This document shows positions 19,112 through 30,390 of a stretch of DNA of 64,000 nucleotides, piece by piece. The stretch lies in assembly GCF_019312595.1 (NCBI RefSeq), contig NZ_JAHWDQ010000001.1, forward strand, positions 1,226,788 through 1,290,787. Direction: 5' to 3'. The DNA is from Zhongshania aquimaris (GTDB taxonomy: Bacteria > Pseudomonadota > Gammaproteobacteria > Pseudomonadales > Spongiibacteraceae). The notes below the pieces were generated by a model. The model ran no database searches and was not told where the DNA came from. It saw only the letters and a program-made list of their open reading frames with translations. Numbering within the stretch: the stretch's first letter is position 1; every line of letters begins with the position of its first letter. A program made the position numbers and the translations under genes.

Positions 19112-19933
19112 TTATAAACGGCGATGCTGGGCGACCGGCATCCTTAGACGCAGCGCATTCTGCTCAGCTGAATCATAATCTGCGAGAATACATACCTCTC
19201 CAAGACCTGCTTCAGCTAACACCCTCCCCCAACTATCTATAATCACAGAACCACCTGATGTCTGACGTTTGGCGTCATGGACACCACCCTGATTCGCCGC
19301 CACCACCAAACATTGATTTTCTATCGCGCGGGCACGCAACAAGGGCAACCAATGCGCCCACCCGGTACTGCGCGTAAACGCCGAGGGCAGAACAACAATA
19401 TCGGCCTTTAATTCAAACATCTGACGAAATAGTTCGGGAAAGCGCAAATCGTAGCAAATACCAACACCTATTCGACCGAACGGCGTCTCGAGCACGACCA
19501 CATCATCACCCGGTGCGTAGCTGTCCGACTCTCGATAACTACCCTGAGCATCAGCGACGTCGGCATCGAATAAATGCATTTTTCGATACTGACCAAGGCA
19601 ACATCCGTCCGGCCCGTAAACGAATGACGTCGCATATACCCGCCCGTCGGGAGCAGGGGTTGGAATGGTACCGGCAACCAGCGTTAAATTATATTTCGCA
19701 GCTAAATGGGCTAGTTGTGATTGCAAATCACCGCTAGCAGCTTCTTGGACAGCTAGATCAAAAATTCGCTGACGGCCAAACAACGCGAAATTCTCCGGCA
19801 ACACGGCCAGTTTTGCACCGCCATTTGCCGCCTCCGCTATTAACCCTTCTGCACGCAGTAAATTCACAGCCAAATCGCTGCTAGAAACCATTTGCAGCGC
19901 GGCAACTGTCACTAACGACGTCGATCTAGCCAT
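19112..19933 (-). CDS. Carbon-nitrogen hydrolase (Nit1-like, probable deaminated glutathione amidase)
   Basis: Nitrilase-superfamily amidase. 273 aa with the Glu-Lys-Cys triad visible: E47 (LPENFALFG), K118 (YRKMHLFD), C160 (GVGICYDLRFPEL). The sequence style is the Nit1/YbeM group, which repairs deaminated glutathione. Directly downstream of yhdP (45 bp) in the same direction, as in Pseudomonas, where tldD would follow. Confidence 0.85.
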   Translation of the reverse strand: MARSTSLVTVAALQMVSSSDLAVNLLRAEGLIAEAANGGAKLAVLPENFALFGRQRIFDLAVQEAASGDLQSQLAHLAAKYNLTLVAGTIPTPAPDGRVYATSFVYGPDGCCLGQYRKMHLFDADVADAQGSYRESDSYAPGDDVVVLETPFGRIGVGICYDLRFPELFRQMFELKADIVVLPSAFTRSTGWAHWLPLLRARAIENQCLVVAANQGGVHDAKRQTSGGSVIIDSWGRVLAEAGLGEVCILADYDSAEQNALRLRMPVAQHRRL

Positions 19934-19978
19934 AATCTACCCCCACAACAATTGGCTCATGAGCTACTAAGTAACCGA

Positions 19979-22900
19979 TCACTCAAGCGTTTCACTGACC
20001 TCGGGTGAAGCTTGTTGAACGTCGTCATTATCCACATCGAAGATCTTTTTGAACGTCAACTCGGGCTGTTGAATGGTGCCAGAAATATCATAGACCGCAC
20101 TTGAAAAACTATCGACCTGCTCTTCAAACACCTTGCTAACCACATAGGCGCCAGCCGCCGCAGGCAAACCGCCGACAAGCGCCGCCACCCAAGGTAAATT
20201 ACTACCCACTGGCAATGTTGCCACCAGGCGAAGATCGGGAACGTCGGTGGTCAAATTAATATTTCCAGTCATCTGGAAGCGACTAGACGGGCCCTTTATA
20301 TCTAAAGGCGTATTCAGGCGCACAATGCCCTCGTTTAGCGTCAGACTGCCGCGCATAGAATCAAAATAAATACCTTTGCTAAACACATCGCGAAAATCAA
20401 ACTTCAAACGCCGGATAATATTAGCCATATTAAAAATGCTAAATACTCGTAAAGCGCCGCTGGCCGCATCTGAACTTTTTAGAAAACGACCATCCTCAAA
20501 GCTAAAACTAAAATTACCATCGCTGCGCAAAATATCCCAACTCATGGGTGAACTCGACCAGGAAATATCAACATCGAATTCGCCGCGCTTTGTTTCCATC
20601 ACATTGGAATAGCCTAAGCCCGTCAACACCGATCCCAAATTTTGCACCGCAAACTGTCCTTGCAACTGAGATACCTGACTGCCGCTATCGTCACGAAGCC
20701 AATGTAAACTGCTTTCACCGCTTTGCGGCGCAAGTGAAATACCTCGAAGCTCTCCCCGCAGGGCATTGAAATGGGCTCCGTAAGCATCTGTGCGCAGATC
20801 AAAACCGACACTTCCCCACTCTTTGCCGCCAACCGTAAGCTGATCAATATCCACATCGGCATTCATTAATGTCCGCGGATCCAGCTCCTCCACGCCCACC
20901 CCGGGCCGATCACTAAAGGCAGGCAAATCTAATTTTTGTAAGGCTATCGACGTAACCATTAGCGAGCTGTTTCGAGGAAACACCAGTTCGCCAGCCAGTT
21001 GTTGGCTGTCGACTTGCAACTGCCAACGTTCAACATTTTCACTAAGTGTCAGCCGCACATCCGTTAACAATTGATCAAAAATATCGACCGCACCAAACTT
21101 TAACTCATTGACGGATAAGACCAATCCAGCACTATCTCCCGGCTCAGCAGATACCAGATATTGATTAGCAATCTGTTGCCACTGCTCAAAGGTTGCAAAT
21201 TCAACAACACCATCAACATTAAATTGACCTAACAGTGGCCTAGGCATAACACTGGCGATATCACCACTACCCAGCGTCAAATTAGCACCGAATACCGCAC
21301 CGTCGCTTATGCCCAAATTTAGATTAAATTGATTGTTAATTGCCAGCCGCAGCAGTGGCTCTTCGCCAAAGGGCAGCACTATCGTTAGCGCTTGCACCGC
21401 GTCGGGAGCCTTATAGAACGGTTGCGGCAGAGAAATTTCTACTCCCTGTAAGTCAGACGTAAGCTTGAGACTGGGATCATCTCCTCCCGCCTGAATATGC
21501 AGCTGAACATCGCTACTGCCATTGAAAAATTGCAGCACCGGAGTTTGCAACCACTGCTCAATATCTTTAGTAGCAACATGAGTAGCGAGCGCCACATCAA
21601 CCTGGCTTCCATTCTGATTTATGGTGCCGGTAATTGGTCGCTCAAACACATTGGCTTGCAATTTATTACTGCTGAGCCCCCCGTCAGAATCGTAGTGCAA
21701 ATGCCCCTTCACATCGCTCAGTGCCAAACGAAAATCAGGTAAACCCAACATCTTAATATCAAGATCGGTATCAACCCGCACTTTGGGAATAAGCTCACCA
21801 ACGAACGCCAAATGCAAGCCGAAGTCTACCGTTGCATCGCCTTCACCGGTCCACGAATCAAAGGTATTGCCAAGATAAGAGTGCAGGGGCGTATCGATGA
21901 GCAAACTCTTTATCTGCGCGAAACTGGGATTCGCGCTAGTCGCGACATCTAGCGCTGCATCGCCGCTTGCCAATGGCGCGACCCGAACATCTAAGGGGCC
22001 AAGCGACAAACCATTTATGATTGCCGAGTTTGACTGAGCTACAACATTGGCATTGTCGATCAGCAACGACGCTTTTTCAGCGTGGACTGCTGGCCAATCG
22101 CTCTGAAAACGTAGCTCAACATTCTCAAGATCAAGATCCAACTGCACCGATGGATGCTGCTCTGCGTGGGCCAATAATGAACCGTGATAAATAAATCCCG
22201 CTGTGGTGGCACGACCGGCGCGGATACTCTCTGCCAGCCAGGTATGCAATCCATCGCTGAGTACATTAGGCGTGTAGCTGTCGTGCTCGCTGGCATCGAT
22301 ATCGCGCGCACCGATAATCAGTGTCATCGCTGGGTCGGGCACAGCGTCTTTGTGTAAGGGCAAATCCAATCGCAGCAGTGCAGACAAGGTCTTGCCGTTA
22401 CTTTCAGCCTTGATTAAACCACTGTACAGATTTAGGCGCTGATCATCATAGCTCCAGCGCAGTTCAGCCTTAACATCATCTAGCGCAAATGCCTTCTCAT
22501 ACAAATGCGGAAATGACAGGGATAAAGCCTCAGAATCCACCATCAACAATCCCTGCTGCGGGCCGATTTCAAGATAACCCGTCAGGCCCTCGGCACCGGG
22601 CGCACCCTGCCATGCCTGCACACTGAGATCCACCGCCTCAGCCCTGAGCGCAAAACTATCGATGCCGGAGTCGCCAGTAATAAGGTCAAATTCAATATGA
22701 TCTAACAGCCCAGTCGGCGCTAAATCGCTCAACACCCCTTGTAAATGCTCGGGCAAAATATCACTTTCGGTAAGAAGGGCGTTTGTCGCTGCCACCTCTA
22801 ACTGCGGTAAGGTAAATAGCCACAGCTTATCCTCGGGATGACGCACCGAAACACCAGCCAAATCTAGACGATGCTCCCGCCACTGGGCGTCAAACTCGGT

Positions 22901-23824
22901 AAAGCTAACTCGCCAAAATCCATCGCGGTGACTGCCAGCAAAGCGCATATTTACATCTTCTAAAAAGTCGTCTTCTGCGCGCCACAAAACCCCGACAGCC
23001 AATTTTGGTGCATTGAGCACGCCGCTCAAACTTATGCGCTGGCCTCGTCGCCAGCTCATCCAGATCTCGCCGCTGACCTCGCTGTCAAACAAGGGCGCAC
23101 TTTGCTGAAATATTGGCGCAATAGCCGACAGCCGACTGCCATCGATGACCATATAGGCACTGGCATTGAATCTTTCGGTGTTGCGGGGATCACCGTAAGC
23201 TTCCAGCGACATTTGAATATCACCGTCGCTGTCAGTATTTAATTGCGCAAACACCCGTCGGAATTTGTCGTCGCTACGCAGAGAAAAATCTCGACTACTA
23301 ATATACTTTACGTCGCCGTCTGCATAATTGAGCGTGACCGCAAACAAACCCAAGGTGGCATTGCGGACACCCAGCACCGAATCAATCAACATATCTGGAC
23401 TGCCGCTAGCAGCATCATCCGCTACCAATCCCGGTACTTGCCAACGTCCCTCACTGTCTTGCGCGAGCTCTATACTGAGAGTACCCGCCTGTATTTGACG
23501 TACTTTCGGCGTGCCCGTCAGCAGTGAGGACAAGACATCGACTTCTATGCGGGCGTGATCGAGATGAACGGCAGCGTGACTGCCAAGACGAAAATCGCTT
23601 ACGTCTATAACGGGAGACAGACCAGACCAGCTTCCCTGAAGGCTGGCCGCCTGCATTTGAATACCGCTAAAACCTTCAATAAACTCAAAAATATCTTGCT
23701 GGTAGCGGTCGACCAAACCAATGTACTGGCGGCCAAGGCTAGCATACAAGGCCAACAGCACCAGCAACACCAAGGCAGCACCCCAGAGCAAAGCGTAAAG
23801 TTGGCGAACTGCCCGCACCAGCAT
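19979..23824 (-). CDS. yhdP: AsmA-family envelope protein YhdP
   Basis: Very large inner-membrane-anchored periplasmic protein; in E. coli YhdP, TamB and YdbH jointly carry phospholipids to the outer membrane. 1281 aa, near the usual length. One N-terminal helix (about 10-30) then a long beta-rich periplasmic region (DUF3971) and a C-terminal AsmA-like segment around residues 1110-1225. The C-terminal tail is acidic. In the chain mreB-C-D-maf-rng-yhdP-nit. Confidence 0.93.
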   Translation of the reverse strand: MLVRAVRQLYALLWGAALVLLVLLALYASLGRQYIGLVDRYQQDIFEFIEGFSGIQMQAASLQGSWSGLSPVIDVSDFRLGSHAAVHLDHARIEVDVLSSLLTGTPKVRQIQAGTLSIELAQDSEGRWQVPGLVADDAASGSPDMLIDSVLGVRNATLGLFAVTLNYADGDVKYISSRDFSLRSDDKFRRVFAQLNTDSDGDIQMSLEAYGDPRNTERFNASAYMVIDGSRLSAIAPIFQQSAPLFDSEVSGEIWMSWRRGQRISLSGVLNAPKLAVGVLWRAEDDFLEDVNMRFAGSHRDGFWRVSFTEFDAQWREHRLDLAGVSVRHPEDKLWLFTLPQLEVAATNALLTESDILPEHLQGVLSDLAPTGLLDHIEFDLITGDSGIDSFALRAEAVDLSVQAWQGAPGAEGLTGYLEIGPQQGLLMVDSEALSLSFPHLYEKAFALDDVKAELRWSYDDQRLNLYSGLIKAESNGKTLSALLRLDLPLHKDAVPDPAMTLIIGARDIDASEHDSYTPNVLSDGLHTWLAESIRAGRATTAGFIYHGSLLAHAEQHPSVQLDLDLENVELRFQSDWPAVHAEKASLLIDNANVVAQSNSAIINGLSLGPLDVRVAPLASGDAALDVATSANPSFAQIKSLLIDTPLHSYLGNTFDSWTGEGDATVDFGLHLAFVGELIPKVRVDTDLDIKMLGLPDFRLALSDVKGHLHYDSDGGLSSNKLQANVFERPITGTINQNGSQVDVALATHVATKDIEQWLQTPVLQFFNGSSDVQLHIQAGGDDPSLKLTSDLQGVEISLPQPFYKAPDAVQALTIVLPFGEEPLLRLAINNQFNLNLGISDGAVFGANLTLGSGDIASVMPRPLLGQFNVDGVVEFATFEQWQQIANQYLVSAEPGDSAGLVLSVNELKFGAVDIFDQLLTDVRLTLSENVERWQLQVDSQQLAGELVFPRNSSLMVTSIALQKLDLPAFSDRPGVGVEELDPRTLMNADVDIDQLTVGGKEWGSVGFDLRTDAYGAHFNALRGELRGISLAPQSGESSLHWLRDDSGSQVSQLQGQFAVQNLGSVLTGLGYSNVMETKRGEFDVDISWSSSPMSWDILRSDGNFSFSFEDGRFLKSSDAASGALRVFSIFNMANIIRRLKFDFRDVFSKGIYFDSMRGSLTLNEGIVRLNTPLDIKGPSSRFQMTGNINLTTDVPDLRLVATLPVGSNLPWVAALVGGLPAAAGAYVVSKVFEEQVDSFSSAVYDISGTIQQPELTFKKIFDVDNDDVQQASPEVSETLE

Positions 23825-23856
23825 CAGTAATCACCCACGGTCAACAACGGCTCCCA

Positions 23857-25320
23857 TTAAAGCAAAACAACATCATATTGCTCCTGGGTATATACCGCCT
23901 CTACCTGAAAGCGAATACTCGCGCCGATGAACTCCTCAAGATCAGCGACATTGGCCGACTCTTCGTCGAGTAGTCGATCAACTACCTCCTGAGACGCCAA
24001 CACCAGCAAGCGCTTACTCTCATAGGCCCGTGACTCGCGCAAAATCTCCCTGAAAACTTCATAACACACGGTTTCAGGCGACTTAAGCGAACCCCTACCG
24101 TGACAATAGCGACAGGTCTCACAGAGAATGTGCTCAAGACTTTCGCGGGTACGTTTGCGGGTCATTTCTACTAAACCCAACTCAGAGACGCCCGTAATCG
24201 ACGTTTTGGCGTAGTCCTTTTCCATTGCCCGCTCGAGTGCACGAAGCACTTGGCGGCGATGCTCAGGGTCTTTCATATCGATGAAATCGATAATAATAAT
24301 GCCGCCGAGATTTCGCAGCCGCAGTTGGCGAGCCAACGCCGCCGCGGCCTCAAGATTAGTTTTAAATATGGTTTCTTCTAGATTGCGATGACCAACAAAA
24401 GCGCCGGTATTAATATCGATGGTACTCATGGCCTCGGTTTGATCGATAATCAAATAACCGCCGGACTTAAGCTCCACCTTGCGCCCAAGGGCTTTTTGAA
24501 TTTCGTCCTCTACCCCATAGAGGTCAAATATAGGTCGCTCACCGGGATAATATTCAAGCTGCGAGCTGATCTCCGGCAGATAATCCTCGGCAAATTCGGC
24601 GACCCGTTGAAAACTCTCGCGGGAATCAATACGAATTTTTTCCAAGCCCGGCCGCACCAAATCGCGCATTGTGCGCATAAACAAGGGCAAGTCTTCATAG
24701 ATTACGCTGGGCGCCGTATCGCGTTTCATGCGGCGCTCTACCGCCGCCCACAAGCGCTTTAAGAACTGGACATCGGCAAGCATTTCATCATCGCCCGCGC
24801 CCTCTGCCGCGGTACGCAAAATATAGCCATCGCGCAGGTCTTCGTCATCCACCCGCGCGGCTGCCTCAAGCATGTCGCGCAGGCGCTGGCGCTCGTCCTC
24901 ATCGTCTATCCGATGGGAAACACCAATATGCGCAGCCCCAGGCATATAGACCAAGTAGCGGGAAGAGACCGACAAACGCGTCGTTAAGCGCGCGCCTTTG
25001 GTCCCCATAGGATCCTTACTCACTTGCACGGTGAGTAACTGACCTTCGCGAATTTTGCTGCGAATATCCGCATGCTCGCCGCTCTCAGTGTCTAAGCTGG
25101 CGATGTCTGAAGCGTGAATAAAACTTGTGCGCTCTAAACCAATATCAACAAATGCCGCCTGCATACCGGGCAACACCCGCACCACTTTCCCTTGGTAGAT
25201 GTTGCCGACGATACCTCGCGAGCGACTGCGCTCGATGTACACTTCTTGCAGCACACCGTTTTCGACCACTGCCACCCGAGTTTCGACCGGTGTTACATTG
25301 ATTAGAATTTCTTCACTCAT
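23857..25320 (-). CDS. rng: Ribonuclease G
   Basis: Endoribonuclease of the RNase E/G family that matures the 16S rRNA 5' end. 487 aa, the RNase G length without the RNase E scaffold tail. N-terminal S1 domain (about 38-128), 5'-sensor region, and DNase-I-like catalytic core with the metal-binding stretch IDQTEAMSTIDINTGAFVG near residue 300. The Zn-link CETCRYCHGRG is at about 405-415. 10 bp downstream of maf. Confidence 0.96.
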   Translation of the reverse strand: MSEEILINVTPVETRVAVVENGVLQEVYIERSRSRGIVGNIYQGKVVRVLPGMQAAFVDIGLERTSFIHASDIASLDTESGEHADIRSKIREGQLLTVQVSKDPMGTKGARLTTRLSVSSRYLVYMPGAAHIGVSHRIDDEDERQRLRDMLEAAARVDDEDLRDGYILRTAAEGAGDDEMLADVQFLKRLWAAVERRMKRDTAPSVIYEDLPLFMRTMRDLVRPGLEKIRIDSRESFQRVAEFAEDYLPEISSQLEYYPGERPIFDLYGVEDEIQKALGRKVELKSGGYLIIDQTEAMSTIDINTGAFVGHRNLEETIFKTNLEAAAALARQLRLRNLGGIIIIDFIDMKDPEHRRQVLRALERAMEKDYAKTSITGVSELGLVEMTRKRTRESLEHILCETCRYCHGRGSLKSPETVCYEVFREILRESRAYESKRLLVLASQEVVDRLLDEESANVADLEEFIGASIRFQVEAVYTQEQYDVVLL

Positions 25321-25329
25321 TCCCTGGCT

Positions 25330-25902
25330 CTACGTCATTCCGGCTTTGTCCAGCAAAACCGCTGTTTCATATAATGGCAAACCCATTACACCAGAATAGC
25401 TACCACTCAAGTGCTTTACAAAGCGTCCCGCTGCGCCTTGTATGCCATAGGCACCCGCTTTGTCATCGGCGTCTCCGCTGTCGACATAGGTATCAATTTG
25501 CGCGGCGCTAAGTTCTGCGAACACGACCTCAGTCACGCTTAGATCCTGTTCAACGCCAGCGGCCGTGTGCACCGCAAGTGCCGTCATCACCTGATGAGAA
25601 CGGCCACTCAAACCGCGTAGCATCACCTTAGCATGTTGACGACTTAAGGGCTTTCCCCAAATTTCGCCATCAACAATAACTGACGTATCTGCCGCTAACA
25701 CAAGGCGATTTGGGAAAAGTTTAGCCACCGCCGCCGCTTTTTCACTCGCCATGCGCTGAACGTAGGCAAACGCCGCCTCTCCCTGCACGGGGGTCTCGTC
25801 AATATCGGCAGGGACTACCTGAAAGCTCACCCCTATTTGCGTGAGTAATTCAGCGCGGCGCGGTGATCCCGACGCAAGAATGATTCCAATGTTTGCCGTC
25901 AA
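25330..25902 (-). CDS. maf: Maf-family nucleotide pyrophosphatase (YhdE type)
   Basis: Hydrolyses non-canonical or dTTP/UTP nucleotides; the maf gene after mreD is usually the YhdE type. The TTG at 25902 gives 190 aa starting close to the conserved IILASGSPRRAELL, as in E. coli, and lies 2 nt after the mreD stop. An in-frame ATG at 25935 would add 11 residues and overlap mreD by 31 nt. Neither start has a strong ribosome site, so the N-terminus is uncertain. The family is clear (DKAGAYGIQG motif present). Confidence 0.88.
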   Translation of the reverse strand: MTANIGIILASGSPRRAELLTQIGVSFQVVPADIDETPVQGEAAFAYVQRMASEKAAAVAKLFPNRLVLAADTSVIVDGEIWGKPLSRQHAKVMLRGLSGRSHQVMTALAVHTAAGVEQDLSVTEVVFAELSAAQIDTYVDSGDADDKAGAYGIQGAAGRFVKHLSGSYSGVMGLPLYETAVLLDKAGMT

Positions 25903-25904
25903 AG

Positions 25905-26390
25905 CTAAAACACCACAAACAAACGCTGCCACCATGCCACTATTGGTCGCACAAATAGCCACAATAAGCCGGTCGTTAAGGCGGGAAGAAATACCAGCCA
26001 ATGCGTGTGCGCAACACCATTTATATTTTGCGCCCACTGATCAACTAAAATATGGAAGAGTTCGAGTAGCAAAACAAAGGCGGCCTGCTTGCGCAAACTA
26101 AACATCCGCAAGCGCTGATAGGAGACTTGTATGATGTAAGCAACCACGGCGAAGGCAAAGGCGTTTTGCCCCAATACCCCACCCTGCAATACATCCAATA
26201 AAATGCCGCAAAGCCAGCAAACAATAACGCCGACCCGCTCGGGAAGCGCCAACAGCCAGTAAACTAATATAAGTAATAGCCAATCAGGTCTAGCCCAAGA
26301 CAAATCAGGGCTAAGGGGGGTAATACTCAGTAGTAAAGCAATGAATATCGTGACGACGACAAACCACAAGCCATGCGCATGCGATTCCAC
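25905..26390 (-). CDS. mreD: Rod shape-determining protein MreD
   Basis: Integral inner-membrane subunit of the elongasome. 161 aa with about five hydrophobic helices; begins MESHAHGLWFVVVTIFIALL. Sequence conservation in this family is low, so the call rests on topology, length and the mreB-mreC-mreD-maf order. 3 bp after mreC. Confidence 0.9.
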   Translation of the reverse strand: MESHAHGLWFVVVTIFIALLLSITPLSPDLSWARPDWLLLILVYWLLALPERVGVIVCWLCGILLDVLQGGVLGQNAFAFAVVAYIIQVSYQRLRMFSLRKQAAFVLLLELFHILVDQWAQNINGVAHTHWLVFLPALTTGLLWLFVRPIVAWWQRLFVVF

Positions 26391-26393
26391 GCG

Positions 26394-27227
26394 CTACTCC
26401 TCAGTCTTCTGCTCACTGAAAACCAGTAAGACGTTGCGACTGCGATCTAGCTGAGCCATGGGGCGGGCACGAACTTCAGCAAACGGTTTACCTGGGTCTA
26501 TCGATACTCCAATCACCTCACCGACGGGATAGCCGCTGGGGAATCGACCACCAAGGCCCGAACTTACCAACATATCGCCAACTTGAATATCTGTGGTAGC
26601 GGCGACATGGGTCAAAGCCAACTCGTCAATCAACCCAGTGCCTTCTGCGATAGCTCGCAGGCCATTGCGGCTGACACGAACAGGCAGCGCATGAGCGCTG
26701 TCGGTAATAAGTAAAACACGGCTTTGAAGGACACCAACATCGGTGATTTGACCGAGCAAGCCATTGGCGTCGATCACCGGCTGACCAACAAAAGCGCCAT
26801 CGCGACTGCCTTTATCAACAAGTAGCTGATGGCGATTAGGATCTGAGGCAACCGCGACAACCTCTGCCACCACAACCGTGTCATTCACTCGCTCGGCAGA
26901 ATTCATCAGCTCGCGCAGACGGACGTTCTCGGCACGCAATTCGATATATTTCTGGAGTTTGGCATTTAGAATAAGGGATTCAGATCGCAGCCGCTCATTA
27001 TCCGCTAGCAGCTCACTTCGGCTTTTCCAAGAATCGCCAAACTGACTGGCCATCCGACTGGGCACATCAACAATCCAGTAGAACGGCGCCGCAACGAGAG
27101 ACAACTGGGTGCGTAGTGGCGCCATAAAATCGAGGCGCTGACCGATCAAAATCAGCACCAAGGCAAGACCACCCAAAATCAGCAGTCGACCGCCAACAGA
27201 GGATTCATTGCGAAATACCGGCTTAAT
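26394..27227 (-). CDS. mreC: Rod shape-determining protein MreC, probable AUU start
   Basis: Periplasmic elongasome protein that links MreB/MreD to PBP2. The first conventional start codon in frame is TTG 27176 (260 aa), but it falls inside the predicted membrane anchor. Upstream the frame stays open and conserved-looking: ATT at 27227 followed by KPVFRNESSVGGRLLI, with GGGAGGAAG ending 8 nt before it. No ATG, GTG or TTG lies between the upstream in-frame stop and 27176. Start at ATT gives 277 aa with an intact helix (about 14-33), a coiled coil (about 60-105) and the beta-domain core. 33 bp after mreB. Confidence 0.85.
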   Translation of the reverse strand: MKPVFRNESSVGGRLLILGGLALVLILIGQRLDFMAPLRTQLSLVAAPFYWIVDVPSRMASQFGDSWKSRSELLADNERLRSESLILNAKLQKYIELRAENVRLRELMNSAERVNDTVVVAEVVAVASDPNRHQLLVDKGSRDGAFVGQPVIDANGLLGQITDVGVLQSRVLLITDSAHALPVRVSRNGLRAIAEGTGLIDELALTHVAATTDIQVGDMLVSSGLGGRFPSGYPVGEVIGVSIDPGKPFAEVRARPMAQLDRSRNVLLVFSEQKTEE

Positions 27228-27260
27228 TGCTGCTTCCTCCCACCTTGGGGCGAATCATTA

Positions 27261-28307
<1,047 letters not shown>

Positions 28308-28557
28308 TCACCTTATACAGCCCCGTTTTTGGGCAGGGACCAGGCTAATCGGACCGGGAGCGATTGCCGCCCGGCAACATCGCGAGGCCCTAAATTAAAA
28401 ACTTTGCCACTCTATCAACGGCAGGGATTTAGGGCAAGGCGCAAATATGATAAGTTTAACGGTTTACCGGCAAGCTCATTGCATTTCCGACGCAATCCTC
28501 ATTTTGCGCAGCGGAAATCTGTCTGTGTTGCCGTCAATCAATATGAAAAGGGTGAGC

Positions 28558-28845
28558 ATGAGCTTAGACCAAAACGACATTGCCAAGCTGGCGCGACTAG
28601 CGCGTGTTAACGTCGCCGAATCAGACACCGCCGAACTCAGCCAACGTATTGGCGATATTCTAAATATGGTCGACGCCATGCAAGCGGTGGATACTACCAA
28701 TGTAGTTCCAATGGCAAACCCACACGATGCCACCCAACGTCTGCGCGCCGACGAAGTAAATGAAGTCAACCAGCGCGAGCACTTTCAAAAAATCGCACCA
28801 CAAACCGCCGACGGTTTGTATTTGGTACCTCAAGTTATTGAATAA
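28558..28845 (+). CDS. gatC: Asp/Glu-tRNA amidotransferase subunit C
   Basis: Smallest subunit of GatCAB, which converts misacylated Glu-tRNA-Gln or Asp-tRNA-Asn to the amide form. ATG 28558 behind AAAAGGG gives 95 aa (MSLDQNDIAKLARLARVNVA), the normal size; a longer frame from 28447 extends into the mreB promoter region. First of gatCAB. Confidence 0.93.
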   Translation: MSLDQNDIAKLARLARVNVAESDTAELSQRIGDILNMVDAMQAVDTTNVVPMANPHDATQRLRADEVNEVNQREHFQKIAPQTADGLYLVPQVIE

Positions 28846-28924
28846 AACGCTGCAGCTAATTGCAACAACGCACCATATTTACCGCCGCACCTATATTCGG
28901 CAGCCATAATGAGTAATCTAAACT

Positions 28925-30379
28925 ATGCCCAATCATACGATTGCCGACATTCTTCGCGGACTGGAAGCAAAAACGTTTTCCAGCGAAGAAATTACCCAGC
29001 AGTACCTTAACGCCATTAATAAACACGACAGCAACTACAATAGCTTTATCACCGTGACCGCCGAACAGGCACTGGCACAAGCTCGCGCTGCCGATGCAGC
29101 CCGCCAAAATGGCTCCGCTGGCACTCTGTGTGGCGTGCCTATCGCCCATAAAGATATTTTCTGCACCGAGGGTGTTCGCACCAGCTGCGCGTCAAAAATG
29201 TTGGATAACTTCATCGCGCCGTACAACGCCACCGTCGTTGAGCGACTCGCCACTGCCGGCGTAGTCACCTTGGGCAAAACCAATCTTGACGAGTTCGCCA
29301 TGGGTTCTTCAAACGAAACCAGCTTTTACGGCCCCGTTCGCAACCCGTGGAATACCGACTGCGTGCCCGGCGGCTCCTCTGGTGGTTCTGCGGCGGCTAT
29401 CGCTGCCGGACTCACACCCGCAGCCACCGGCACCGACACTGGCGGCTCAATTCGCCAACCGGCGGCGCTTTGCGGCCTGACGGGCTTAAAACCCACCTAC
29501 GGACGTGTTTCGCGTTATGGAATGATTGCCTTCGCATCCAGCCTCGACCAAGGCGGGCCAATGGCCAAAACCGCCGAAGACAATGCCTTGCTACTGCAGG
29601 CTATGGCGGGTTTTGACCACCGAGACAGCACCAGCATGGATCTGACCGTGCCCGACTACCGCGCCGGTCTAAACAAAGATCTCAGCGGGCTCAAAATCGG
29701 GGTGCCAAAAGAATATTTCAGTGAAGGCCTAGACCCAGAAATTGCGTCGGCGATAGAAGCGTCGCTGGATGAATATCGTAAAATGGGCGCAGAAATCAAA
29801 TCTATTAGCCTGCCACACACTCATTTAGCGGTGCCTTGTTACTATATTATTGCACCCGCCGAAGCATCTGCTAATCTGTCACGTTTTGACGGCGTACGCT
29901 ATGGATATCGCTGCGAAAACCCAAAAGATTTAGACGACCTCTATTGCCGCAGCCGCGCCGAAGGTTTTGGCGAGGAAGTGAAGCGCCGTATTTTGATCGG
30001 CACCTATGCTCTATCCTCCGGGTTTTACGATGCCTACTACCGCAAAGCCCAACAAATTCGCCGTTTAATTAAGCAAGATTTTGATGAAGCTTTTAAATCC
30101 GTAGACATTATCGCCGGCCCCACCACCCCAAACCCGGCGTTTGCCTTGGGTGAAAAAGTCAGCGACCCGCTCACCATGTACCTTGAAGATATTTACACCA
30201 TCGCCGTTAACCTGGCGGGCCTACCCGCTATTTCATTGCCCGCCGGCTTTACCAAGGGCAAGCCTATTGGCCTGCAATTAATCGGCCGCGATTTTGACGA
30301 AATCACCCTGCTCGCCGCAGCGCATCAATACCAACAGCGCAGCGACTGGCACCAGCAAGCCGCTCCCGGCAGCGTATAA
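28925..30379 (+). CDS. gatA: Asp/Glu-tRNA amidotransferase subunit A
   Basis: Amidase subunit that releases ammonia from glutamine for transamidation. 484 aa. The amidase-signature catalytic triad is K76 (IAHKDIF), S151 (GGSSGGSAA) and S175 (TGGSIRQPA). 79 bp after gatC and 11 bp before gatB. Confidence 0.97.
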   Translation: MPNHTIADILRGLEAKTFSSEEITQQYLNAINKHDSNYNSFITVTAEQALAQARAADAARQNGSAGTLCGVPIAHKDIFCTEGVRTSCASKMLDNFIAPYNATVVERLATAGVVTLGKTNLDEFAMGSSNETSFYGPVRNPWNTDCVPGGSSGGSAAAIAAGLTPAATGTDTGGSIRQPAALCGLTGLKPTYGRVSRYGMIAFASSLDQGGPMAKTAEDNALLLQAMAGFDHRDSTSMDLTVPDYRAGLNKDLSGLKIGVPKEYFSEGLDPEIASAIEASLDEYRKMGAEIKSISLPHTHLAVPCYYIIAPAEASANLSRFDGVRYGYRCENPKDLDDLYCRSRAEGFGEEVKRRILIGTYALSSGFYDAYYRKAQQIRRLIKQDFDEAFKSVDIIAGPTTPNPAFALGEKVSDPLTMYLEDIYTIAVNLAGLPAISLPAGFTKGKPIGLQLIGRDFDEITLLAAAHQYQQRSDWHQQAAPGSV

Positions 30380-30390
30380 GGAAAGCGACT

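Noticed and set aside
24388-24762. Plus-strand 124-aa frame inside rng
   Set aside because: Antisense shadow of the RNase G catalytic core.
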